From: Achromobacter mucicolens
Lineage (GTDB): Bacteria; Pseudomonadota; Gammaproteobacteria; Burkholderiales; Burkholderiaceae_B
Assembly: GCF_902859725.1 (NCBI RefSeq)
Contig: NZ_CADIJP010000012.1
Coordinates: 62,001-126,000 of the forward strand
Reading direction: 5' to 3'
DNA: 64,000 bases
The notes beneath the pieces are model-generated. The model searched no databases. It was given only the letters and a program-made list of their open reading frames with translations, and was not told the DNA's origin. Of this stretch, positions 48,944-58,311 are shown piece by piece; position 1 is the first letter of the stretch; every line of letters starts with the position of its first letter. A program made the position numbers and the translations under genes.

Positions 48944-49930
48944 ATGCACGGCATCCCCCCCCTGCGCCTGGCGGCAGTCGTCGCCATGGCGTTCATCGCC
49001 CAAGGCGCTCAGGCCGCCACGACGCTCACCATGACCACCGAATACCCGGCCACCTCCATGCCGGGTCAAGGTGTGTCCACATTTGCCGAACTGGTGCGGG
49101 CCAAGTCGGCCGGCAACGTCGTCATCGACGCGAGCTTCGACGCCGCCAAGGGCATCAAGTCGGGCGACATGATCGAGGCCGTGCAAACGCGCAAGGTGGA
49201 TGCGGGCGACGCCTTTGCCGGCGCGCTTGCCACGAAGTATCCGATCTTTGGCGTCTCGTCCCTGCCCTTCCTGGCCGACTCGTTGTCCAAGGCGCGCAAT
49301 CTGAACAAGGCGGCGCGCCCGGCCTACGAGAAGCTGCTGGCCGCGCATGGCCAGAAGCTGCTCTACACCACGCCGTGGCCCGCGTCGGGCATCTGGTCCA
49401 AGCAGAAGCTGGACAGCGTGGCGGCGCTCAAGCGCCTGTCCATCCGCACCTACGATGCGACCTCGCAGGACGTCATGCAGCGGGCCGGCGCAAAGGCGCA
49501 GAATATTTCGTTCGCGGACGCGATGCCGCGCATCGCATCGGGCGAGGTGAACGCGGTACTGTCTTCCGGCGATGGCGGCGCGGGCCGCAAGCTGTGGGAA
49601 CATCTGCCGAATTTTGCCGAGATCAACTACGCCATGCCGGTCTCGGTGGCGACGATGAACTTGAAGGCCTACGAGGCGCTGGATGCGCGCTCGCGCAAGG
49701 CCATCGACCAGGCGGCCGCGCAGACCGAGGCCGAGCAGTGGAAACGCATCGAGGGCCGCCTGCAGCAGAACTACGCGAACATGCGCAAGAACGGCGTCGC
49801 GATCAACACCGCCGTGCCCCCGGCGGTGAAGAAGGCGTTGAAGGACGCTTCCGCCGAATCGATCAATGCGTGGAAGGCGGCGGCCGGCCCGGAGGCGGCC
49901 GCCATTCTCAAGCAGGCGAGCAAGCGGTAG
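48944..49930 (+). CDS. TRAP transporter substrate-binding protein (DctP family)
   Basis: 328 residues with a signal peptide (1-24, cleavage after GAQA) and the DctP pattern: TTLTMTTEYPATSMPGQGVS, FPFLADSLSKARNLNKAARP-like helix, LYTTPWPASGIWSKQ, and IRTYDATSQDVMQRAGAKAQ. The Arg of the ligand site may be in SIRTYDA. DctQ and DctM membrane subunits are absent here, so this is an orphan receptor that must use a distant partner or serve another purpose. Convergent with the MaoC gene, nine bases apart. Confidence 0.87.
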   Translation: MHGIPPLRLAAVVAMAFIAQGAQAATTLTMTTEYPATSMPGQGVSTFAELVRAKSAGNVVIDASFDAAKGIKSGDMIEAVQTRKVDAGDAFAGALATKYPIFGVSSLPFLADSLSKARNLNKAARPAYEKLLAAHGQKLLYTTPWPASGIWSKQKLDSVAALKRLSIRTYDATSQDVMQRAGAKAQNISFADAMPRIASGEVNAVLSSGDGGAGRKLWEHLPNFAEINYAMPVSVATMNLKAYEALDARSRKAIDQAAAQTEAEQWKRIEGRLQQNYANMRKNGVAINTAVPPAVKKALKDASAESINAWKAAAGPEAAAILKQASKR

Positions 49931-49939
49931 ACGCCGCGC

Positions 49940-50383
49940 CTAGTTGTTGCCGGACAGGTCGAACAGGCTGGTCGCGTCCATTTCCAGCACGCTTTCGTCG
50001 TGCTGGTTCACGACCGTCCATGCCCAGTTGATGATGCCCAGGTCCGGGCGCGAGGACGAGTGCCGCGCGCCCTGCACGCGCGCGTGCAGGCGCAGGGTGT
50101 CGCCGGGGCGCACCGGCGTGCGCCAGCGGACTTCGCCCAGCCCGGGCGAACCGAAGGATTCGGAATCATGCAGGGCGGCGTCGACCGCCATGCGCATGGC
50201 CATCGCGCAGGTGTGCCAGCCGCTGGCGATCAGCCCGCCCCAGCGGCCTTCCGCGGCGCGCTGCGGATCGGTATGGAACCACTGGGGATCGTACTTGCGG
50301 GCGAACTCCAGGATCTCCGCTTCCGTCACGGTGACCGGCCCCGCCTTGATCACCATGCCGTCCTTGAATTCGGCGAACTTCAT
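49940..50383 (-). CDS. MaoC family hydratase
   Basis: 147-residue single hot-dog domain. The hydratase-2 motif is visible as YDPQWFHTDPQRAAEGRWGG followed by LIASGWHTCAMAMR, giving the Asp and His of the active site. Likely acts on an enoyl-CoA. The ATG at 50383 (MKFAEFKDGMVIKAG) has GGGGGA upstream; a TTG 21 bases earlier overlaps that site. It follows boxA on the same strand, but a terminator stands between, so it may have its own promoter. Confidence 0.88.
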   Translation of the reverse strand: MKFAEFKDGMVIKAGPVTVTEAEILEFARKYDPQWFHTDPQRAAEGRWGGLIASGWHTCAMAMRMAVDAALHDSESFGSPGLGEVRWRTPVRPGDTLRLHARVQGARHSSSRPDLGIINWAWTVVNQHDESVLEMDATSLFDLSGNN

Positions 50384-50406
50384 GTTGTGTTTTCCCCCTG
50401 CCAACG

Positions 50407-50431
50407 AAAACGGCGCGCCCAGGCGCGCCGT
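50407..50431 (-). terminator. rho-independent terminator of boxCBA
   Basis: ACGGCGCGCC and its complement form a very GC-rich stem with a tiny loop, followed by TTTT on the minus strand, 24 bases after the boxA stop. Confidence 0.75.
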
Positions 50432-50454
50432 TCGTCACGCAACTGTTGTTGGAA

Positions 50455-51711
50455 TCAGTACGTCTCGAAGTGCAGCCGGCCTTCACGGCGCAGCGCATCA
50501 TGCAGGATAGACCAATCCTCGCCCGACTGCACCACCACATCGCGCAGGGCGTCCAGCACGCCGACTTCCATGCCCTTCAAGCCGCAGACATAGATGCAGG
50601 TATTGCGGTCGGCCAGCAGCCCGCGCACGTGCGCGGCCCGTTCGCGGATCAGGTCCTGCACGTAGCGCTTGGGCTGGCCGGGTTCGCGCGACAGCGCCAG
50701 GTTGATGTCGATGAAATCGCGCGGCAGCTTCATCAACGGGCCAAAGTACGGCAGCTCACGTTCGGTGCGCGCGCCGAAGAAAAGCATGAGCTTGCCGATG
50801 TCCGCCGTGCCGATCAGGCGGCGGCTGCGCTCGGTCATCGCGCGCATCGGCGCAGAACCCGTGCCCGTGCAGATCATGATGAGATTGGCCTGCGGGTGGT
50901 TCGGCATCAGGAAGGTGTGGCCGAACGGGCCGATCACCTGCACGGTGTCGTTCTTGGCCAGGTCGCACAGATAGTTGGAACACACGCCATGCGCGGCCGC
51001 GCCGCCGTGGTCCTGGGTGACGCGTTTGACCGTCAGCGACAGGTTGTTGTACCCCGCCCTCTCACCATCGCGCGGACTGGCCAGCGAATACTGGCGCGCG
51101 TGATGCGGCCGGCCCTGCGCATCCACGCCCGGCGGCAGGATGCCGATGGACTGGCCCTCCAGCACCGGAAAAGGCTGCTCGCCGAAGTCCAGCACGATGT
51201 GATGAATGTCGCTTTCCGTGTCGGCGCCCGTGACGCGATAGTTGCCCACCACGGTCGCGGTGATCGGCGTCTTGTGCGTGTAGAGATTCACGTAAGGGTG
51301 CGCGGCCGACCACGGCGGCACCGCGGCGCCGGGTGTGGCGGCAGTCAGGGCCGCCGGCTGCGCGAGGCCCGATTCGGCCTGCGGCGCCGGCATGGGCTGA
51401 CCGCCCTCGCCGCCCGCGGCTGCATCTACCGGCAGCGGCTTTTCCTGCGGCAGCTCTTCCCAGCCCAATTGGTCCTGCACGGAATAGGCCTCCGCCCGCA
51501 CGACCAGCCGCCAGTTATCGATCGAACCCGTCGGACACGGCGGCACGCAAGCCATGCAGCCGTTGCAGATTTCGGGATCCACCACGTAGTTGTTCGAATC
51601 GTGGGTGATCGCATCGACCGGACAGGTCTCTTCGCAGGTGTTGCAGCGGATGCAGATCTCGGGATCGATCAGATGCTGCTTCAGAACTTCCACCGGTAAT
51701 GGGGCGTTCAT
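50455..51711 (-). CDS. boxA: benzoyl-CoA 2,3-epoxidase reductase subunit BoxA
   Basis: Passes electrons from NADPH to BoxB. 418 residues: two [4Fe-4S] clusters in the N-terminal ferredoxin part (Cys 20, 23, 26, 30 and 49, 52, 55, 59), a variable Ala/Pro/Gln-rich linker (about 85-130), then a ferredoxin-NADP reductase domain ([15 protein letters not shown] motif, [28 protein letters not shown] motif, [15 protein letters not shown]-terminal RLHFETY). The ATG at 51711 starts [20 protein letters not shown]. Last gene of boxCBA; 41 bases after boxB. Confidence 0.96.
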   Translation of the reverse strand: MNAPLPVEVLKQHLIDPEICIRCNTCEETCPVDAITHDSNNYVVDPEICNGCMACVPPCPTGSIDNWRLVVRAEAYSVQDQLGWEELPQEKPLPVDAAAGGEGGQPMPAPQAESGLAQPAALTAATPGAAVPPWSAAHPYVNLYTHKTPITATVVGNYRVTGADTESDIHHIVLDFGEQPFPVLEGQSIGILPPGVDAQGRPHHARQYSLASPRDGERAGYNNLSLTVKRVTQDHGGAAAHGVCSNYLCDLAKNDTVQVIGPFGHTFLMPNHPQANLIMICTGTGSAPMRAMTERSRRLIGTADIGKLMLFFGARTERELPYFGPLMKLPRDFIDINLALSREPGQPKRYVQDLIRERAAHVRGLLADRNTCIYVCGLKGMEVGVLDALRDVVVQSGEDWSILHDALRREGRLHFETY

Positions 51712-51752
51712 CGCCGTCCTCCCTACGCGCGGGCACGCGGCCCGCGCGGCCT

Positions 51753-53180
51753 TTAGTTGAAACGCACGTACTCGAAGTTGACCGGCTGGCGGTTGATGCC
51801 CATGACGGGCGGCGCGATCCAGTTGGCGAACTTGCCCGGCTCGGTGACGCGGCCCATCAGCGAGGCGACGAACGCGCGGTCTTCCGGCGTGGGCAGCCAC
51901 TTGTGCTGGTTGGCCTGCCACTGCGATTCGGACAGGATCTCGCCTTCGGGCGACATGCGGATGCCGGCCAGGGTGCCGATCTGGCGATTGAACGCCTTGT
52001 GCGGCACCTGCAGGCGGAACGCCAGGCCGCTCTTTTCGATCACCTTGTTCCAGCGGCCGATGCCGGCCACCGAATCTCGGATGAAGTCGTCGCGCAGCAC
52101 TTCGTTCAGCGCATTGAGCATCGGCACTTCGGTCTCGGACAGCTTGCCGTTGCTGACGTTGAGCACCCGGTAGGTGTCGTTCTTCAGTTGATGGTCGTCG
52201 GTGCGCTTGCTCTCTTCGTACCGTCCCTTCAGGCCCGAACCGTAGAAGATGGCGGCGTTGGACGACTGATCCGCGCCAAACAGGTCGATGGTGACGCTGT
52301 AGTGGAAGTTCAGGTAGCGCTGGATGGTGGGCAGGTCGATCACGCCCGCCGCGCGCACGGCTTGCGGGTCGTCGGTCTTCAGTTCCTTCATCACTTCGCA
52401 GGTGCGCTGGATGACGCGCGATATGCCGGACTCGCCCACGAACATGTGGTGCGCTTCCTCGGTCAGCATGAACTTGGTGGTGCGCGCCAGCGGGTCGAAG
52501 CTGGATTCGGCCAGCGCGCACAGCTGGAACTTGCCGTCGCGATCGGTGAAGTAGGTGAACATGTAGAACGCCAGCCAGTCCGGCGTCTTTTCATTGAAGG
52601 CGCCCAGGATGCGCGGATTGTCCGAATCGCCCGAGCTGCGTTGCAGCAGCGCATCGGCTTCCTCGCGCCCGTCACGGCCGAAATAGCGGTGCAGCAGGTA
52701 CACCATTGCCCACAGGTGCCGCCCTTCTTCGACGTTGATCTGGAACAGGTTGCGCAGGTCGTACTGCGACGGCGCGGTCAGGCCCAGGTGCCGCTGCTGC
52801 TCGATCGACGCCGGTTCCGTGTCGCCCTGCGTGACGATGATGCGGCGCAGGTTGGCGCGGTGCTCGCCGGGCACGTCCTGCCACACGTCGCGGCCGATGT
52901 TCTCGCCAAAATGGATCTTGCGCTGGCCGTCCTGCGGCGCCAGGAAGATGCCCCAGCGGTAGTCGGGCATGCGCACGTGATTGAAGTGGGCCCAGCCATC
53001 GGGCTCGACGCTGACCGCCGTGCGCAGGTAGACTTCAAAGCCGTGCGAACCGTCGGGGCCCATGTCCTGCCACCATTGCAGGTAGTTGGGCTGCCAGTGT
53101 TCCAGCGCGCGCTGCAACGCGCGGTCGCCGGACAGGTTGACGTTATTGGGAATCTTGTCGCTGTAGTTGATGCCGGACAT
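51753..53180 (-). CDS. boxB: benzoyl-CoA 2,3-epoxidase oxygenase subunit BoxB
   Basis: Class I diiron enzyme that epoxidises benzoyl-CoA with O2. 475 residues, full length. Diiron helices are visible as [13 protein letters not shown] (E122), [13 protein letters not shown] (E151/E152, H155) and [14 protein letters not shown] (E241/E242, H245). C-terminal VNFEYVRFN is typical. GGAGAG precedes the ATG. Between boxC and boxA on the same strand. Confidence 0.97.
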   Translation of the reverse strand: MSGINYSDKIPNNVNLSGDRALQRALEHWQPNYLQWWQDMGPDGSHGFEVYLRTAVSVEPDGWAHFNHVRMPDYRWGIFLAPQDGQRKIHFGENIGRDVWQDVPGEHRANLRRIIVTQGDTEPASIEQQRHLGLTAPSQYDLRNLFQINVEEGRHLWAMVYLLHRYFGRDGREEADALLQRSSGDSDNPRILGAFNEKTPDWLAFYMFTYFTDRDGKFQLCALAESSFDPLARTTKFMLTEEAHHMFVGESGISRVIQRTCEVMKELKTDDPQAVRAAGVIDLPTIQRYLNFHYSVTIDLFGADQSSNAAIFYGSGLKGRYEESKRTDDHQLKNDTYRVLNVSNGKLSETEVPMLNALNEVLRDDFIRDSVAGIGRWNKVIEKSGLAFRLQVPHKAFNRQIGTLAGIRMSPEGEILSESQWQANQHKWLPTPEDRAFVASLMGRVTEPGKFANWIAPPVMGINRQPVNFEYVRFN

Positions 53181-53239
53181 GTCTCTCTCCTGATTCTTTT
53201 TTGCAATGGGGCCGGCGGCTGTTCCCAGCCGCGCGGCGC

Positions 53240-54910
53240 TCAGACGCGGTTCCAGTCGAATGCCGCCTGCTCGCCCTTGCCGTACAGCTTGAGCGCGCCC
53301 TTGTCGCCCGCCGCATTGGGGCGGTTGAAGATCCAGTTCTGCCAGGCAGTCAGCCTGCCGAAGATGCGGGTTTCCATGGTTTCCTGCCCGCCAAAGCGCA
53401 GGTTCGCCTCCAGGCCCGTCAGCGCATCGGGCGACAGCGCGCGGCGCTCTTCCAGCGCCATCCGCACCTCGTCGTCCCAGTCGATGCTGTCGGGCGCATC
53501 GGTAATGAGGCCCAGCTCCAGCGCGTCGGCGGCCGGCAGGCTGCGTCCGGCCTGGGCGCGCACGGCTTCCAGCGGACCGGTCTCGCCGTAGAAACGGCGC
53601 TGCAGGCGGCTTTGGCCATTCACCATCGGGTAGGCGCCGAAGTTGCGCTCGCCCACCACGAGACGCGGCGGCGCGGCGTCGATGTCTTCCTCGCCCTCGA
53701 CGTCCAGCATGTAGCTGCGGTCGGCCGCCAGCGCCAGTTCCAGCAGCGTGCCGGCAAAGCAGGAGCCCGGCTCGATCAGCGCGAACAGGCTGCGGGACGT
53801 GACATCCAGCCGCGCAAGCGTGCGGCGCAGCATGCCGGCCGTCTCGCGCACGAACCAGTGGCCCGCGTGCTGTTCCAACGCGGCGTCCGCCGCCAGCACT
53901 TGCTGCGCGTCGCCCTCGGTCTTGAGGATCCAGGTGCCGATATCCAGTTCATTGGTGCGCATCGTCAGGATGGCGTCGTCCAGCTCACGCGCCATCTGCA
54001 GCGGCCACCAGGCCGCCCCCGCGGCAACGATGTCCGCAAGGTTGGTTTCCACTACGCCTTGCGGCGCGCGCACGGTCCAGGTGGCTTGACGCTTTTCGCG
54101 GTCGAGCTGCACGTCGACGTAGCGATAGGACAGACGGTTTTCCGTTTCGGTGCGTTGCAGCGGCGTCAGCGCCACGCCCTGCTCGCCTGCCGGACGGTCG
54201 CTGTCCTGCGCCAAGGCAAGCGCGCGGGCCCGGACTTCCTCCTCGAAGCGGGCGGGCTTGACCACGTCGTCCACCAGCCGCCAATCCTTGGCGCGCTGCC
54301 CTCGCACGCCCTCGACCAGCGTGCAGAAGATGTCCGCGTGGTCATGGCGCACGCGGCGCTTGTCGGTGACGCGGGTCAGCCCGCCCGTGCCCGGCAGCAC
54401 GCCCAGCAAGGGCACCTCGGGCAGCGCAACGGAAGACGAGCGGTCGTCGATCAAGAGGATCTCATCGCAGGCCAGGGCCAATTCATAGCCGCCGCCCGCG
54501 CACGCGCCGTTCAGCGCGGCGATGAACTTCAGGCCGCCGTGGCGGCTGGAGTCCTCGATGCCGTTACGGGTTTCATTGGTGAACTTGCAGAAGTTGACCT
54601 TCCAGGCGTGGGTGGACAACCCCAGCATGAAAATGTTGGCACCGGAACAGAAGATGCGGTCTTTCATGCTGGTGACGACCACGCTGCGCACCTCGGGGTG
54701 TTCGAAGCGGATGCGTTGCAGGGCATCGTGCAGTTCGATGTCGACGCCCAGGTCGTACGAATTGAGCTTGAGCTTGTAGCCGGGGCGCAGGCCGCCGTCT
54801 TCGGCCACATCCATGGCCAGGGTTGCGACTGCACCGTCGAAAGTCAGGCGCCAGTGCCGGTACTGGGCGGGATCTGTCCGGAAATCGACCCGGTTGATGG
54901 GACTGCTCAT
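53240..54910 (-). CDS. boxC: 2,3-epoxybenzoyl-CoA dihydrolase BoxC
   Basis: Opens the epoxide ring hydrolytically to 3,4-dehydroadipyl-CoA semialdehyde and formate. 556 residues made of crotonase-like parts: oxyanion-hole loops IFCSGANIFMLGLSTHAWKV and LNGACAGGGYELALACDEIL, then PLLGVLPGTGGLTRV; the second half is diverged. The ATG at 54910 (MSSPINRVDFRTDP) has GGAG upstream; an earlier in-frame codon lacks it. First gene of boxCBA, behind the BoxR-type operators. Confidence 0.96.
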   Translation of the reverse strand: MSSPINRVDFRTDPAQYRHWRLTFDGAVATLAMDVAEDGGLRPGYKLKLNSYDLGVDIELHDALQRIRFEHPEVRSVVVTSMKDRIFCSGANIFMLGLSTHAWKVNFCKFTNETRNGIEDSSRHGGLKFIAALNGACAGGGYELALACDEILLIDDRSSSVALPEVPLLGVLPGTGGLTRVTDKRRVRHDHADIFCTLVEGVRGQRAKDWRLVDDVVKPARFEEEVRARALALAQDSDRPAGEQGVALTPLQRTETENRLSYRYVDVQLDREKRQATWTVRAPQGVVETNLADIVAAGAAWWPLQMARELDDAILTMRTNELDIGTWILKTEGDAQQVLAADAALEQHAGHWFVRETAGMLRRTLARLDVTSRSLFALIEPGSCFAGTLLELALAADRSYMLDVEGEEDIDAAPPRLVVGERNFGAYPMVNGQSRLQRRFYGETGPLEAVRAQAGRSLPAADALELGLITDAPDSIDWDDEVRMALEERRALSPDALTGLEANLRFGGQETMETRIFGRLTAWQNWIFNRPNAAGDKGALKLYGKGEQAAFDWNRV

Positions 54911-54972
54911 CGTGTGTCTCCTCGTACGCCCTGTTCGCTGACAGGAAAAATACTGCACTACATGAATTATTA

Positions 54973-55026
54973 TGCAGGTTAGTGCAGGCGATTTGGAGCG
55001 TCAAGCGGAATATGCAGGAAAGTGCA
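54973..55026 (-). promoter_or_regulatory. boxC promoter with two TGCA-N6-TGCA operators
   Basis: Operator 1 is TGCA-GGTTAG-TGCA (54973-54986), operator 2 TGCA-GGAAAG-TGCA (55013-55026), 40 bases apart centre to centre. On the minus strand TTGACG (54999-55004), a 17-base spacer and TAACCT (54976-54981) form the promoter: operator 1 covers the -10, operator 2 lies just upstream of the -35. This is the operator sequence reported for BzdR of Azoarcus. A lone TGCA follows at 54954. Confidence 0.75.
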
Positions 55027-55053
55027 TGTCTCCATGCGTACCGAGCGCGCAGC

Positions 55054-55080
55054 AAAAAGGCCGCCCCGAATGGGGCGGCC
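55054..55080 (-). terminator. rho-independent terminator of boxR
   Basis: Perfect 9-bp stem GGCCGCCCC/GGGGCGGCC with a GAAT loop, followed by TTTTT on the minus strand, 30 bases after the boxR stop and before the boxC promoter. Confidence 0.9.
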
Positions 55081-55109
55081 TCAGAAACGAAGGCGGCAGG
55101 CCGGCGGCG

Positions 55110-56018
55110 CTACAGCGGCAGGCCGCAGGCCTTGCGGACCTGCGTGCGCAGGCCGGCGAAGCTTTCGGCCACTTCCAGATTGCTGGTCACCCAGGTCAGG
55201 TCCGCTTTGGCGTAGAACGCTTCGCGCCCGGCCAGGATGCGCTTCAAGTCGGACATGGCTTCGTTGTTGCCCGACATGGGGCGGAAGTCGCCCTGCGCCA
55301 TGACGCGTTCCATGTGCTCTTCGGGCGTGGCGCGCAGCCAGACCGTATAGCAATGGGTCAGCAAGAGGTTAAGCGTGGCCGGTTCGGACACCAGCCCGCC
55401 CGGCGTGGCCAGCACCATTTCCGGATAGATCTGCACCGCCTCTTCGAGCGCGCGCCGTTCATAGCGGCGATAGGCGTTTGGACCATAGAGGTTATGGATT
55501 TCCAGGATGCCGCAGCCGGCCACCCGCTCGATCTCGCGGTTCAGTTCCACGAACGGATAGCCCAGGTCGTCGGCCAGCATCTGGCCAAGCGTCGACTTGC
55601 CCGCGCCGCGCAGGCCGATGAGCGCCACGCGCTGCGTGCGGTTGGGCCGCTGCGCGCCGGCGCCCACGCCAAATAGCTGCGTCAGCGCCTCGCGCGCGCG
55701 CTGGAGATCGGACTCGGTGCGCCCGCTCAGCAACTCCCGGATCAGCAGCCAGTCTGGCGATTCCGTGGTGACGTCGCCGACCAGTTCGGCCAGCGCGCAG
55801 TTAAACGCCCGGGCAATCTGCAGCAGGACAAGGATCGACGCATTGCCGACGCCGTGCTCCAGGTTGGCGAGATGGCGTTCGGATACGCCGGTCGCCTGCG
55901 ACAAGCCCTTGCGCGTCATACCGCGGATGGCGCGCAGGCGGCGCACGCGCTCGCCCAAGGCGATCAGGAAGGGCTCGCGCCGGGGTTCGATGGGCGCCGT
56001 GTCTAGCGCTTGATTCAT
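55110..56018 (-). CDS. boxR: benzoyl-CoA-responsive repressor BoxR (HTH plus shikimate-kinase-like domain)
   Basis: 302 residues: XRE-type HTH at about 18-82 (LGERVRRLRAIRGMTRKGLS, SERHLANLEHGVGNASI), a linker of about 45 residues, and a shikimate-kinase-like domain from about 128 with P-loop GLRGAGKST (135-143) and YPFVELNREIE. In BzdR/BoxR this domain binds benzoyl-CoA and releases DNA. It is upstream of boxCBA on the same strand but ended by its own terminator, and divergent from the ligase operon. Confidence 0.95.
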   Translation of the reverse strand: MNQALDTAPIEPRREPFLIALGERVRRLRAIRGMTRKGLSQATGVSERHLANLEHGVGNASILVLLQIARAFNCALAELVGDVTTESPDWLLIRELLSGRTESDLQRAREALTQLFGVGAGAQRPNRTQRVALIGLRGAGKSTLGQMLADDLGYPFVELNREIERVAGCGILEIHNLYGPNAYRRYERRALEEAVQIYPEMVLATPGGLVSEPATLNLLLTHCYTVWLRATPEEHMERVMAQGDFRPMSGNNEAMSDLKRILAGREAFYAKADLTWVTSNLEVAESFAGLRTQVRKACGLPL

Positions 56019-56060
56019 GGTTCGACTGACTCCGCAAAAACCCTGATTACCGCTCTTTTA

Positions 56061-56102
56061 TGCACTATAGTGCTTGACCCACATCAACGGAAGCACTATT
56101 TT
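56061..56102 (+). promoter_or_regulatory. divergent promoter region with BoxR-type operator
   Basis: TGCA-CTATAG-TGCT (56061-56074) contains the perfect palindrome GCACTATAGTGC. On the plus strand it abuts TTGACC (56074-56079), which with a 17-base spacer and TATTTT (56097-56102) is the promoter of the ligase operon; a half-site AGCACTAT overlaps that -10. On the minus strand the operator lies between TTGATG and GCATAA, a candidate boxR promoter, so autoregulation is likely. Confidence 0.65.
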
Positions 56103-56194
56103 TCCATCCAACGAGTCCACAGCCGATCCGGTGCAAAAAAACAGCAGTCCAAATGCGGACTGCCTGAGCGCCGACAGTGTAAAGGAGCCGCTTG

Positions 56195-56668
56195 GTGAGT
56201 ACGCCCGACCAATTTCACGCCCTGATGCGCGATGTGACGCGCCTGACGGCCGGTCAGCCGCTGGACGCGGCGCTGCAGGCCCGGCTCAACCAGGCGGCCG
56301 GCCCTGAGAGCGCCCTGTTCCAGGACATTTTTGCCACCTGTAGGCAGGGCGTGGCCGACGGCTGGATGTGCAACCGCGAAGGCGGCGGCATCAAGTACGG
56401 CCGGGTCATCAAGCCCGCCGACGACCTGGGCGGCTGCTCGGTGGACGTCGTCGACATGAATGACCTGGCCGGCCCGCACCACGCCCATCCCAACGGCGAG
56501 ATCGACATGATCATGCCGCTTACCGGCGACGCGCGCTTTGACGGCCACGGCGCGGGCTGGCTGGTCTACGGACCGGGCTCGGCCCACCGCCCCACCGTCA
56601 CGCGCGGCCGGGCCCTCGTGCTGTATCTGCTGCCCGGCGGGGCCATCGAATTCACGCGCCCCGGCTAA
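56195..56668 (+). CDS. DUF4863 family protein
   Basis: 157 residues, cupin-like C-terminal half: PHHAHPNGEIDMIMPLTGDA and GSAHRPTVTRGRALVLYLLP carry several His that could bind a metal; the first 60 residues are helical. Found repeatedly next to benzoate-CoA ligase and box genes, with no established function. Start is GTG at 56195 with GGAG seven bases upstream (a TTG one codon earlier is too close). First gene of the operon, 83 bases before the ligase. Confidence 0.82.
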   Translation: MSTPDQFHALMRDVTRLTAGQPLDAALQARLNQAAGPESALFQDIFATCRQGVADGWMCNREGGGIKYGRVIKPADDLGGCSVDVVDMNDLAGPHHAHPNGEIDMIMPLTGDARFDGHGAGWLVYGPGSAHRPTVTRGRALVLYLLPGGAIEFTRPG

Positions 56669-56751
56669 AAGACCGGCCCGGACGCCGCAACCGTGCCGCC
56701 AACAACAACCACAGGCACGGCGTCCACCCACCAGGACACCAGGAGACAACC

Positions 56752-58311
56752 GTGAATACCTGCCCCGCCGAACTGAATTTCGCCAGCCATCTTGCCGCGC
56801 TGAACGCGCCGCGCGCCGCCAAGCCGGCCTACATCGACGACACGCGCCAGCTCACGTATGGCGAGCTGGCCGAGCGGGTGGCCCGCATGGCCGGCGCGCT
56901 GCGCAACCTGGGCCTGCGCCGCGAGGAACGCATCCTGGTGCTGATGCAGGACACGGCCGACTGGCCGGTGACGTTTCTGGGCGCGCTGCACGCCGGCGTG
57001 GTGCCGGTGGCTGTCAATACCCTGCTCACCGCCGACGATTACGCCTACATCATTGCGCACAGCCGCGTGCGCGCCGTATTCGTGTCCGGCGCCCTGCTGC
57101 CGGTGCTGCAGGCGGCGCTGGCTCATGCGCGGGCGGATGTCGAACATCTGGTGGTGTCGCAGCCCGTCGCGGCCTTGCCCGATGGCGCCCACGCGTTCGA
57201 CACGCTGCTGGCCGCCGCCCCGCTGGCGCCCGCGGCCCGCACGCTATCCGACGAGATCGCGTTCTGGCTGTATTCGTCGGGTTCGACGGGCAAGCCCAAG
57301 GGCGTGGTGCACACACACGGCAACCTTTGGCACACGGCGGAACTGTACGCCAAGCCCGTGCTCGGCATCCGCGAAAGCGACGTGGTGTTTTCGGCCGCGA
57401 AGCTGTTCTTCGCGTACGGCCTGGGCAACGGCCTGACCTTTCCGCTGTCGGTGGGCGCAACGGTCGTGCTGATGGCCGAGCGCCCCACCCCGCAGGCCGT
57501 ATTCCAGCGCCTGGTGCGGCATCGCCCCACCGTGTTCTATGGCGTGCCGACGCTGTATGCCAGCATGCTGGCCTCGCCCGACCTGCCGCCGCGCGAGCAG
57601 GTGGCGATGCGCATCTGCACATCCGCCGGTGAAGCCTTGCCGCGCGATATCGGCGAGCGCTTCACGCGCCATTTCGGCTGTGAAATCCTGGACGGCATCG
57701 GCTCGACCGAGATGCTGCACATCTTCATTTCCAACCGCTCGGGGCAATTGCGCTACGGCACCACGGGCAAGCCCGTGCCGGGCTATGAAGTGCAGCTGCG
57801 CGATGACAACGGCGCGCCCGTCGCGCCCGGCGCCATCGGCGACCTGTACATCAAGGGGCCCAGCGCCGCGCTGATGTACTGGAACAACCGCGACAAGACG
57901 CGCCAGTGCTTTCTGGGCGACTGGCTCAAGAGCGGCGACAAATACGTTTGTGATCCCGACGGCTACTACACCTATGCCGGTCGCAGCGACGACATGATCA
58001 AGGTCAGCGGCCAGTATGTGTCGCCGGTGGAAGTCGAGAACATCCTGATCCAGCACGAGGCGGTGCTGGAAGCGGCCGTGATCGGGGTGCCGGACCACGA
58101 CGGGCTGGTCAAGACCAAGGCCTATGTGGTGCTGCGCGACGGCTTCGAACCGGACGCGCAGACGGGCGCCGCCTTGCAGCATTACGTGAAGCAACACCTG
58201 GCGCCGTTCAAGTATCCGCGCCAGATCGATTTCCTGGAGGAACTGCCCAAGACCGCCACCGGCAAGATCCAGCGCTTTCGCCTGCGCGCGCTGGAAGAGG
58301 CGTCGCTATGA
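56752..58311 (+). CDS. bclA: benzoate-CoA ligase
   Basis: Activates benzoate with ATP and CoA, the entry step of the box pathway. 519 residues, ANL superfamily: P-loop YSSGSTGKPKGVVH (about 174-187), A5 region LDGIGSTEMLHIFISNR, hinge YTYAGRSDDMIKVSGQYVSP, and catalytic Lys505 in KTATGKIQRFRLR. The GSTEMLHIF spelling is typical of benzoate-CoA ligases. GTG start with AGGAGA upstream. Stop overlaps the next start as ATGA. Confidence 0.95.
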   Translation: MNTCPAELNFASHLAALNAPRAAKPAYIDDTRQLTYGELAERVARMAGALRNLGLRREERILVLMQDTADWPVTFLGALHAGVVPVAVNTLLTADDYAYIIAHSRVRAVFVSGALLPVLQAALAHARADVEHLVVSQPVAALPDGAHAFDTLLAAAPLAPAARTLSDEIAFWLYSSGSTGKPKGVVHTHGNLWHTAELYAKPVLGIRESDVVFSAAKLFFAYGLGNGLTFPLSVGATVVLMAERPTPQAVFQRLVRHRPTVFYGVPTLYASMLASPDLPPREQVAMRICTSAGEALPRDIGERFTRHFGCEILDGIGSTEMLHIFISNRSGQLRYGTTGKPVPGYEVQLRDDNGAPVAPGAIGDLYIKGPSAALMYWNNRDKTRQCFLGDWLKSGDKYVCDPDGYYTYAGRSDDMIKVSGQYVSPVEVENILIQHEAVLEAAVIGVPDHDGLVKTKAYVVLRDGFEPDAQTGAALQHYVKQHLAPFKYPRQIDFLEELPKTATGKIQRFRLRALEEASL

